The position numbers and the translations under genes are program-made. The notes under the pieces are model-generated. The model was not told the origin of the DNA. It saw nothing but the letters and a program-made list of their open reading frames with translations, and ran no database searches. DNA of 33,019 nt from an uncultured Methanomassiliicoccus sp. Its GTDB lineage: Archaea; Thermoplasmatota; Thermoplasmata; Methanomassiliicoccales; Methanomassiliicoccaceae. The stretch is from assembly GCA_905202485.1 (NCBI GenBank), contig CAJKRY010000013.1:1-33019 (forward strand), in the 5' to 3' direction. This document shows positions 1-6,254 of the stretch, piece by piece; the stretch's first letter is position 1, and each line of letters starts with the position of its first letter.

Positions 1-55
1 TCATTTATTTTGTCATTTATTTTGTCATTTATTTTGTCATTTATTTTGTCATTTA
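1..55. repeat. 12-bp tandem repeat at left window edge
   Basis: Four perfect copies of TCATTTATTTTG occupy 1-48 and a partial fifth copy ends at 55. The array runs off the window edge, so its true length is unknown. On the minus strand, downstream of the AlbA_2-type gene, the unit reads CAAAATAAATGA. One frame gives repeated Met-Thr-Lys-stop and another gives an open Asn-Asp-Lys-Ile repeat. Such a repeat could change length by slippage. Confidence 0.9.
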
Positions 56-79
56 ATCTACCAGATCTGAAAAACTTAC

Positions 80-1435
80 TTACTTCTTTACAATCCACTG
101 CCCATTTTTCTTAGATCCAACTCTTTCGACTATTTTTTTATCCGCCAATGATGAAACTGCCCTCACTACAGATGTAGGTGAAATTCCAATTTCAGATGCA
201 GCATCTTTGGCAGTAGTGTATGCTGAGCGTGCAATGAGCTCATAAACTGCTAATTCGTTGTCAGATAGCTTAGCTTTTGACAGATTATCTTTCCAATCAT
301 CAACTGAAATTTGTGTAGAGATGCCTTCAACATAATTTTCATCATATAATATGACAGTGAATTCACAGTTGTTGAACTTGAACTCTGGAGCTTTCACATC
401 TCTGCCAGTATACTGATCTAGAATTTTTTGAATGCCTCTCCCAAAGCTTTCAACCTTTCCAGCACGATAAAACACCGTAGCCATTGATGGATTTCCTGGA
501 TGAGATCTATGTGCAGTCAGAAGTGTCTCAAGCGTCCAATTGGAAGGCGGGCTCCCGTCATTAGATATTTCCATCCTGTCCGGGTAAACTTTTATCTGAA
601 TAGGGGTCCGTGTACCGTAGTCATTATGTATTATTGAATTTAAGACAGCTTCTCTGAGCGCTTCATGAGGATAGGATGGCGTCTCAATACGCCTGATACC
701 CTCGTAGGTTATAGGCGATATTGAATATTTAGTCATCAGAAGATCAACGACTTTATCCGGCATCAAAAACAAAGGTCCTGTAACCATATCTTGATACAAT
801 ATCTCAGATCCTTTGAATTTCCCTATTTTTACACATGCGCCCGAGTTAAACATAAGGGGTTCTGGATGGAATAATAGAACAGCTCCAAGTTTCGGATGCC
901 CGTCAACAAAAATGTCTAATTTTTTAAAGAGAGATTTAATGTCTAATACTAACTCTCCTGAAGTAATCTTCTCATGGGCAAAACCTTCCTTCTTAAACTC
1001 TTCGAAGTACACATTATTCAGATCTTCTACCCCGACACTGTTACAGGGATCGTCTGTCCAGGAAAAATCATATTTTTTCATTAAGTAAATTCGTCCGTCA
1101 GCACCCTTTAACTCACGTGTTGTGCTTCCAGATTTAACAAAAAGTTTACCGTTGCAGAAAACCACATCTTCGCTTTTAGAAACGGTTATCGAAATATACT
1201 CTTTTCCATCTTTGGAATGATGGTCAACAATTGGTACAATGCCAAGAATATTCTGAATATCATCCGGGATCTGTTTCAGCAGTTTTGTCAGATCCTTAAC
1301 TCCATATACCGTACCATCGTCGGAAAGACCAACATATATCACACCACCGTCTGTATTTGCCAGGGCTGCAACATTGCGTAGATACTTGCTGCTGTCCCAG
1401 TCACGTTTAAACTCAGTGTGAAGGTCTTCCATCAT
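80..1435 (-). CDS. AlbA_2 (Schlafen-like) / HATPase-fold / winged-helix putative transcriptional regulator
   Basis: A 451-residue protein of the large prokaryotic family often labelled 'ATP-dependent DNA helicase RecG-like' or 'putative transcriptional regulator'. The AlbA_2 domain spans about residues 4-115 (TEFKRD near the start, then ALANTDGGVIYVGLSDDG). A GHKL/HATPase_c_4-like segment follows at about 255-370, with an N-box-like EAVLNSIIHNDY at 262-273 and FGRGIQKIL after it. The last 60 residues form a winged helix (TAKDAASEIGISPTSVVRAV). No helicase domain is present. The start has two ATGs in tandem and a minus-strand TATA-like element (about 1461-1470) roughly 30 bp upstream, so the transcript may be nearly leaderless. 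The stop is TAA, followed within 30 bp by the 12-bp repeats. The biological role is unknown; nucleic-acid binding is inferred from the family. A broken relative lies at 26133-26474. Confidence 0.85.
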   Translation of the reverse strand: MMEDLHTEFKRDWDSSKYLRNVAALANTDGGVIYVGLSDDGTVYGVKDLTKLLKQIPDDIQNILGIVPIVDHHSKDGKEYISITVSKSEDVVFCNGKLFVKSGSTTRELKGADGRIYLMKKYDFSWTDDPCNSVGVEDLNNVYFEEFKKEGFAHEKITSGELVLDIKSLFKKLDIFVDGHPKLGAVLLFHPEPLMFNSGACVKIGKFKGSEILYQDMVTGPLFLMPDKVVDLLMTKYSISPITYEGIRRIETPSYPHEALREAVLNSIIHNDYGTRTPIQIKVYPDRMEISNDGSPPSNWTLETLLTAHRSHPGNPSMATVFYRAGKVESFGRGIQKILDQYTGRDVKAPEFKFNNCEFTVILYDENYVEGISTQISVDDWKDNLSKAKLSDNELAVYELIARSAYTTAKDAASEIGISPTSVVRAVSSLADKKIVERVGSKKNGQWIVKK

Positions 1436-1495
1436 AAATTCTTTTATGCTTCACAACTTAATAAATATACTCCAGTATTGTTCTGCTCTTCTGCA

Positions 1496-2338
1496 TCAAT
1501 TCTGTAATTTCTTAGAACACTCAGAAGGCTTTTGAGTTACAGAACACAGCTTTTCGCGATTCATCAAGGAATCTAAAAATTCTCTGCGGCACAGAACATC
1601 GTCTTGACAGCTGTTTAACTTTTTTACAAGAGCTTCAGGGTCTTCCTTTTGAAATTCAAAATCATAGACCACATCCATCAGTGTGAGTGGTTCAGGAGGG
1701 GCAAGCCCGAAAGTCTTGTCTTCACCATCCAGCGCTTTTCTTACATCTTCTATGTCTGTATGCCCCAGAGAAACATCTTCCATCGCCGCAATCATTCTCC
1801 TGATCATGTTTCTGAGAAACTCTCTGGAGTGAATGTCAATGATGTATGCTCCATTTCTATGCTCAATCTCGATTTTTTCTATGTGCTTGACTGCACTCTT
1901 TCCGTCTGGTCTGCTGAATCTTGTGAAGTCATGAGTTCCTTCGAACAGAGCAGCGCAGGCTTTCAGCAGTTCCTCGTCTTTATTGCGCTCCGGCAGCACA
2001 TATCTGTACCAGCGCTTTTTTGCATATCTCGCATAGAAGGTTTCAGGAACTTCAGCCAGAGCATGGTAATAGATATTATCGGATGATGCATTCAAAGCCT
2101 GCAGAAGACATTCTTTGCGGAATTCGGTATCGAATGCTACCACATTTCCCAGAGCGCTCACGCCCTTATCGGTGCGGCTTGCGAATCCGAATCTTGACTC
2201 TTCAGTAGAGGAGATGGCGCCGATGCGTGTCAGTGCAGAAATTACTTCGGACTCCACAGTCGGCAGGTCTGGCTGTCTCTGTGATCCCATGAAATTCCTG
2301 CCGTCGTATGCGATCTTTACCGCAGCCCTCCAATGCAT
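1496..2338 (-). CDS. truA: tRNA pseudouridine synthase A
   Basis: TruA isomerises uridines at positions 38-40 of the tRNA anticodon arm to pseudouridine. The 280-residue length is normal for the family. The N-terminus has the family pattern KIAYDGRNFMGSQRQ, and the catalytic aspartate is D57 in SRTDKGVSALGN. The C-terminal half retains FLRNMIRRMIAAM, the second conserved block. The last 40 or so residues are charged and Cys-containing and look lineage-specific. The gene is divergent from the TrmJ-type methyltransferase gene, and the short intergenic gap must hold both promoters. A pairing of two tRNA-modification genes fits this role. Confidence 0.95.
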   Translation of the reverse strand: MHWRAAVKIAYDGRNFMGSQRQPDLPTVESEVISALTRIGAISSTEESRFGFASRTDKGVSALGNVVAFDTEFRKECLLQALNASSDNIYYHALAEVPETFYARYAKKRWYRYVLPERNKDEELLKACAALFEGTHDFTRFSRPDGKSAVKHIEKIEIEHRNGAYIIDIHSREFLRNMIRRMIAAMEDVSLGHTDIEDVRKALDGEDKTFGLAPPEPLTLMDVVYDFEFQKEDPEALVKKLNSCQDDVLCRREFLDSLMNREKLCSVTQKPSECSKKLQN

Positions 2339-2364
2339 ATAACTTAAGTATCGACCCAGTATTA

Positions 2365-3111
2365 ATGCCCCCCGTTATTATGGCTGCATATCGTGTCGTT
2401 CTTGTTTCTCCGCTCTATGACGGGAATGTTGGAGCAATTGCCCGTGCTATGGCAAACTTCGGACTTTCTGAGTTGGTCATGGTAAACCCCTGTGAACTTA
2501 CAGACGAAGCCTTCAGAAGGGCGAAACATGCTCAGGATATTTTGGAAAATGCCAATATAGTTTCTGATTTTGAATCTGCAATCGCCGGCTGCGATCTGAT
2601 TGTCGGCACCTCAGGCATAGTCACCGGAGGTCAGAAGAACTTCACAAGGATACCTGAAAGCGCCAGAGGCTTTGCTGACAAAATGAAGAGCTACACGGGC
2701 AAAGTGGCTTTGGTCTTCGGTCCGGAGGATGACGGCCTGTCCCAGCACGATCTGGAGCGCTGCGATATTCTTGTACATATTCCATCAAGTGACGGCTACC
2801 CTGTGCTGAACCTTTCCCATGCAGTTTCCATCGTTGCATATGAAATCTTTTTAGCCGGCAACTTTGAACACAATCTTCCTGCGGCTACCGATGAAGACAA
2901 AGAGCGCCTGTTTGAATTCTTCAACCTGCTGCTTGATTCAGTCAATTACCCCGAATTCAGAAAAGAAAAGACATCTACGATGTTCCGCAGAATAATCGGC
3001 AGAGCCGTCTTGACAAAATGGGAATTCTGTACGCTGGTGGGAGTGATCGCTGATGCTCACAGAATAATCGAAGGAAAGAAACCCCTGCCTCCTGGATACA
3101 ATCACAACTGA
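2365..3111 (+). CDS. trmJ: TrmJ-type tRNA 2'-O-methyltransferase (SPOUT, TrmH family)
   Basis: A SpoU/TrmH-class SPOUT methyltransferase that uses S-adenosylmethionine. The closest known type is TrmJ, which methylates the 2'-OH of nucleotide 32 in tRNA. All three SpoU motifs are visible: NVGAIARAMANFG with N21 and R27 (catalytic Arg), then VFGPEDDGLS, then PVLNLSHAVSIVAYE, which builds the trefoil-knot SAM site. Two in-frame ATGs are plausible, 2365 and 2380. Family homology begins at YRVVLVSP just after the second, so the true start may be 2380. A TATA-like CATATAAC at about 2335-2342 suits a short leader. The 3' end overlaps the convergent RHH gene by 10 bp. Exact target nucleotide is inferred from the family. 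Confidence 0.9.
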   Translation: MPPVIMAAYRVVLVSPLYDGNVGAIARAMANFGLSELVMVNPCELTDEAFRRAKHAQDILENANIVSDFESAIAGCDLIVGTSGIVTGGQKNFTRIPESARGFADKMKSYTGKVALVFGPEDDGLSQHDLERCDILVHIPSSDGYPVLNLSHAVSIVAYEIFLAGNFEHNLPAATDEDKERLFEFFNLLLDSVNYPEFRKEKTSTMFRRIIGRAVLTKWEFCTLVGVIADAHRIIEGKKPLPPGYNHN

Positions 3112-3413
3112 TCTTCCATGGCCTTGGAAATACGCTTTCTGGTGTATTCCCTGACTGCATTCCTGATCGCATCATCTATCGAAACAGAATCGCCGTCTTT
3201 GACAAGGCATTCCAGCTCCACTACGTTTCCCTTGGGGAGATCGATAGTGATACGCTCGATGTATTCAGGAGTGAAGTTTGCTTCCACAAACTCGTCCACC
3301 GCTGCTCTGATAGCATCTGACACTGTAGGAAATTTACCAATTTCCACAAGTTTTTCCAGTGCTTTGGCCCTATCATTCTGGAGTCTCACGGTGATCCTTT
3401 CAGTGTCCGCCAT
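3102..3413 (-). CDS. Tandem ribbon-helix-helix DNA-binding protein
   Basis: A 103-residue protein built from two ribbon-helix-helix (CopG/Arc-like) units in one chain. Unit 1 (about residues 5-46) begins ERITVRLQ and ends VSDAIRAAVDEFVE. Unit 2 (about 54-96) begins ERITIDLP and ends SIDDAIRNAVREYT. The beta-strand 'E-R-I-T' start and the 'DAIR.AV.E' helix are clearly repeated. RHH proteins bind DNA as dimers through the paired strands, so this protein may fold as a single-chain pseudo-dimer. No ligand or metal-binding domain is present. A set of TGTCAGACA palindromes lies directly upstream of its start and is the likely operator. The gene overlaps the end of the convergent methyltransferase gene by 10 bp. 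The regulated genes are unknown. Confidence 0.85.
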   Translation of the reverse strand: MADTERITVRLQNDRAKALEKLVEIGKFPTVSDAIRAAVDEFVEANFTPEYIERITIDLPKGNVVELECLVKDGDSVSIDDAIRNAVREYTRKRISKAMEDQL

Positions 3414-3432
3414 ACTTTCTACCTCGTCTTAT

Positions 3433-3473
3433 TGTCAGACAAAACATGCATTAATGTCAGACATATGTCATAT
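3433..3473. promoter_or_regulatory. Candidate operator: repeated TGTCAGACA palindromes
   Basis: Two identical 9-bp palindromes TGTCAGACA sit at 3433-3441 and 3455-3463, 22 bp apart (two helical turns). A third half-like site, TGTCATA, starts at 3466, 11 bp after the second. They lie 20-60 bp upstream of the RHH start codon (3413, minus strand), where a promoter is expected. Same-face spacing is typical of cooperative RHH dimer binding, so autoregulation is inferred. Confidence 0.55.
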
Positions 3474-3610
3474 GTAAGATTGGGTATATAATCGTTAGCG
3501 TCAGCCAAATTTTGTTTAAGATATGTTAAGAAATCATATTTTTCAGTTTTTTACGGTAGTTCATATTTAAACAAAAAACAGGGTTTATGCCCCTTTCAAG
3601 CACAAATGCT

Positions 3611-3647
3611 TTATAAAGGTATATAAATTCCATGATTGGTGACCTAA
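3611..3647 (+). promoter_or_regulatory. tbp promoter (BRE/TATA)
   Basis: AAAGGTATATAAA (about 3615-3627) is a strong archaeal BRE plus TATA box, with a second TATA-like TTATAAAG just upstream at 3611. The TATA centre is about 24 bp before the TTG start, so transcription could begin at or very near the start codon. A weak Shine-Dalgarno-like GGTGA is also present at 3638-3642. An out-of-frame ATG at 3632 opens a tiny reading frame across the tbp start. Confidence 0.6.
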
Positions 3648-4196
3648 TTGGCCAGGATAAAAATTGAGAATGTAGTGGCTTCCACTTCTCTTGGTGAGGA
3701 GCTTGATTTGCAAGCGATTGCTCTTGCCTTGGAAGGTGCGGAATATGAGCCAGAACAGTTTCCGGGACTTATTTACAGGCTTAAGGAACCTAAAACAGCT
3801 ACACTCTTGTTCCGCAGCGGAAAAGTCGTATGCACTGGAGCAAAGAGCCTTGAGAATGTCAAGGTAGCTATCACAAAGGTCGCCAAACAGATCGAGAAGG
3901 CAGGCATCAGCGTACAGATCGAACCTGATGTTGTTGTTCAGAACATAGTTGCTTCATCAGATCTGTGTCAGGAAATAAACCTCAACGCCATTGCTATCTC
4001 TCTCGGACTTGAGAGAGTTGAATATGAGCCGGAACAGTTCCCAGGTCTTGTTTACAGACTCGACGAACCTAAGGTTGTAGTTCTTCTTTTTGGATCCGGA
4101 AAGCTTGTATGCACCGGTGCCAGGCAGCCTTCTGATGTAGAAGAGGCTGTGTGTAAAATCACAGAGGAATTACGCTCCGCGGGGCTTCTGCGCTGA
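3648..4196 (+). CDS. tbp: TATA-binding protein (TBP)
   Basis: The archaeal general transcription factor that binds the TATA box and recruits TFB and RNA polymerase. The 182 residues form the expected pair of imperfect direct repeats, about 5-90 and 96-180. Each carries EYEPEQFPGL, then YRL, then a SGK(V/L)VCTGA block, which forms the saddle that bends DNA. The start must be TTG at 3648: a TAA stop immediately precedes it in frame and no other initiator falls before the conserved N-terminus. The 3' end is close to the TatD-like gene; if that gene starts at CTG (4193) the two overlap by 4 bp and are translationally coupled. This appears to be a canonical TBP and probably an essential gene. Confidence 0.97.
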   Translation: MARIKIENVVASTSLGEELDLQAIALALEGAEYEPEQFPGLIYRLKEPKTATLLFRSGKVVCTGAKSLENVKVAITKVAKQIEKAGISVQIEPDVVVQNIVASSDLCQEINLNAIAISLGLERVEYEPEQFPGLVYRLDEPKVVVLLFGSGKLVCTGARQPSDVEEAVCKITEELRSAGLLR

Positions 4197-5032
4197 TCCC
4201 TATTTTTGACAACCACATGCACCTCCAGGCCTCAGGAAAAGGCGTGGAGGCAGTCAATATTTTTCATAAGTGCGGCGGCACACACGCCATTCTGTGCCAC
4301 ATGCCTTATTCTGAAGTGCCGATTACTTCCGGCAGGAGTTTCTCAGAATCTTATGAGATAACTCTGAAAATGGCTGAAAAGTGCAATTCTGAAACTCCGG
4401 TGAAGATTTTTACTGCTGTAGGGCCTTATCCAGTGCTTTTGATAGGACTTGCTGAAAAGCACGGCATGAAAAAAGCCGTAGAGATCATGAAAGAAGGAAT
4501 GGAATCCGCCCAGAAACTGGTGCTGGAGCGCAAGTCTGTGGCTATTGGAGAAATCGGCAGACCGCATTTTGAGGTCAGCACTGAAATCCTCGAAGCTTCC
4601 AACGAGATCATGGCTTACGGAATGTCTCTTGCCAAAGAGGCAGGTTGCCCTGTTATCCTTCATACAGAAACTGGCAATCCTGAAAGCATGGCTGATCTGG
4701 CTAGAATTGCAGACAGCGTTGGTCTTCCCAGGTCTCAAGTGGTCAAACATTATTCTCCGCCGTTGATCTTGGAAGAAGAGAATTTTGGATTGTTTCCTTC
4801 AGTTCTGTCAACCAGACCGGCAATTTTAGAAGCTTTGGGAAAGGGAACCCGCTTTGTAATGGAAACTGATTATATGGATGAGCCTTCAAGACCCGGGGCA
4901 GTCTTAGATATAAAAACAGTGCCTAAGCGCACTATGGGTTATATAGAATCTAAACAGATGACTGAAGAGCAGGCCTGGACGATCCATAAGGACAATCCAG
5001 AAAAGCTCTATGGATTTAGTTTGGAATTTTAA
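4193..5032 (+). CDS. TatD-like metal-dependent hydrolase
   Basis: A member of the amidohydrolase/TatD-related superfamily common in archaea. The metal-binding signature is intact: the N-terminal H-x-H in FDNHMHL, a glutamate in AIGEIGRPHFEV, HTETGN, VVKHYSPP and a late aspartate in METDYMDEPSRPG. The first ATG (4217) falls inside the H-x-H motif and would remove the first histidine, so translation must begin upstream. No ATG, GTG or TTG exists between the upstream in-frame stop (4154) and 4217. CTG at 4193 gives the expected start (M)IPIFDNHMHL and overlaps the tbp stop as CTGA; ATC (4196) or ATT (4202) are alternatives. The substrate is unknown. The 3' end overlaps the convergent recombinase by 4 bp. 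Confidence 0.85.
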   Translation: MIPIFDNHMHLQASGKGVEAVNIFHKCGGTHAILCHMPYSEVPITSGRSFSESYEITLKMAEKCNSETPVKIFTAVGPYPVLLIGLAEKHGMKKAVEIMKEGMESAQKLVLERKSVAIGEIGRPHFEVSTEILEASNEIMAYGMSLAKEAGCPVILHTETGNPESMADLARIADSVGLPRSQVVKHYSPPLILEEENFGLFPSVLSTRPAILEALGKGTRFVMETDYMDEPSRPGAVLDIKTVPKRTMGYIESKQMTEEQAWTIHKDNPEKLYGFSLEF

Positions 5033-5895
5033 TCTTTAGTTTGCATTTTCTGTTTTTCGTCCCACTCTTGTCCTTTGGGAGTGTTGTACCACGTAGACAA
5101 TACCGAAGACAGAAACTCGTCGCCGTTTACCGCGGCAGTGATATTTTCTTCAACCATATCAGGCTCGCTGTATGTGTCGAGAACTTCCTGCGTTCCATGC
5201 ACTAAGTCCCAGCGGTCTTCAATTGCAGGAGCAATCTCTTTGTTGGTTTTTCTAAGTGTTTTTATTGTAAATTTTATACCTGTCTGTTTTGAAAGCTTTT
5301 CCATCATGTAATGGGCAGCCGATGAGGTATAAACGGGCAGTTCTCCTTTTTCCTGATGGATAAACAAGTAGTCTGGGACTTCAACGTCTTTATTGATCCG
5401 CTTTGCCCAGTCGATCTCGGCATCTCTGATACTTGCATATCTTTCTAATTCTTTTTTGGTATCTGGATGGAATACTATAGTTTTCAGGCTTGCACCGTAC
5501 TTGTCCTTTCTCAGGACGCAGAGGTGATCTGGATAAATATCATTTAGACGCAAATTGAGCATTTCTGTATAACGCAGATCCAGCTGCACACCCATATGAA
5601 AGATCAGACGGTCAACGCCATTTGCCGTCTCCAATATTCTGCAGATTTCTTCATTTGTGATCTTATCGCCGTCGTCCGGTTTCATGGAAGGTTTGGTTTC
5701 AGCCATTAGTTCAAATATGTCATTTCTATTGAATAATGAATATTTTGAGATAGTAGAATAATACTCCTTGCATACATTAGCCGGAGAACCTTTCAGCAGG
5801 GTGTTTCTGACATAATCGACCGTCTCTTCATTCCATTCCTGAGGCGAATCACTCATACCGTTTTCAACTAGTTTTTTGCATACCCATAAGATCAT
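5029..5895 (-). CDS. Tyrosine recombinase / integrase-family protein
   Basis: A 288-residue reading frame holding the catalytic domain of a phage-integrase-type tyrosine recombinase, which cuts and rejoins DNA through a 3'-phosphotyrosine. Visible active-site elements, numbered from this ATG, are R108 in LDLRYTEMLNLRLNDI, a possible beta-strand lysine K138, K212-T-L-R215 (Lys in the place of the usual His), H233 in VHGTQEV and the nucleophile Y242 in DTYSEPD. The set is therefore essentially complete. The N-terminal core-binding domain is short if translation starts here. The same frame continues upstream through one TAG codon to an ATG at 6036 and completes that domain (see separate entry). 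A later start at 5856 is also possible. Whether it is a mobile-element integrase or a domesticated recombinase cannot be told; no att repeats were found. It overlaps the convergent TatD-like gene by 4 bp. Confidence 0.85.
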   Translation of the reverse strand: MILWVCKKLVENGMSDSPQEWNEETVDYVRNTLLKGSPANVCKEYYSTISKYSLFNRNDIFELMAETKPSMKPDDGDKITNEEICRILETANGVDRLIFHMGVQLDLRYTEMLNLRLNDIYPDHLCVLRKDKYGASLKTIVFHPDTKKELERYASIRDAEIDWAKRINKDVEVPDYLFIHQEKGELPVYTSSAAHYMMEKLSKQTGIKFTIKTLRKTNKEIAPAIEDRWDLVHGTQEVLDTYSEPDMVEENITAAVNGDEFLSSVLSTWYNTPKGQEWDEKQKMQTKD

Positions 5896-6036
5896 GCATT
5901 TTCTTTTTTGAATAACTGGCTCAGAGAGTCCGCTGTTCGTTAAGTGCTATATGTAGTTATGAAACGTAATCTCAGGATTCCACTTTTTGTCTGCACGTTC
6001 ATCTTCTTCATTAAGGTATGATGTGATGGTATTCAT
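5896..6036 (-). other. Upstream in-frame extension of the recombinase containing one TAG codon
   Basis: Reading the minus strand from an ATG at 6036, the frame encodes 29 residues (MNTITSYLNEEDERADKK, then WNPEITFHNYI), meets TAG at 5947-5949, and continues without another stop through HLTNSGLSEPVIQKRK into the recombinase at 5895. The joined stretch FHNYI-x-HLTNSGLSEPVI resembles the first helices of a recombinase core-binding domain. An in-frame TAA at 6073-6075 bounds the frame upstream. If TAG is read as pyrrolysine, the full protein is 335 residues with that residue at position 30. A TATA-like GTATAAAAA lies about 55 bp upstream of the ATG. Alternatives are a nonsense mutation with initiation at 5895 or 5856. 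Confidence 0.55.
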
Positions 6037-6254
6037 TTCAATTCGACGACCACATATTACATCTGATATTAATTATTGTCTAATCTGTAATTTTTATACC
6101 CGTGTTTAATGCAAAACGATAACATATATTATTTTAATATTTAGATAATTTTGTAATTGACTTTGAACAATATAGATTTTGAAAACTAGTACAAAACGTT
6201 ATAATACACAAAAAGAAAATGGACCACGATTTGTGTCTCATTGGAGCCTAATAT

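Noticed and set aside
1..55. Left-edge repeat as a CRISPR array
   Set aside because: The units are 12 bp and directly abut with no spacers.
1649..2086. Plus-strand reading frame opposite truA
   Set aside because: It is antisense to a well-supported gene, with no recognisable protein features; a shadow frame.
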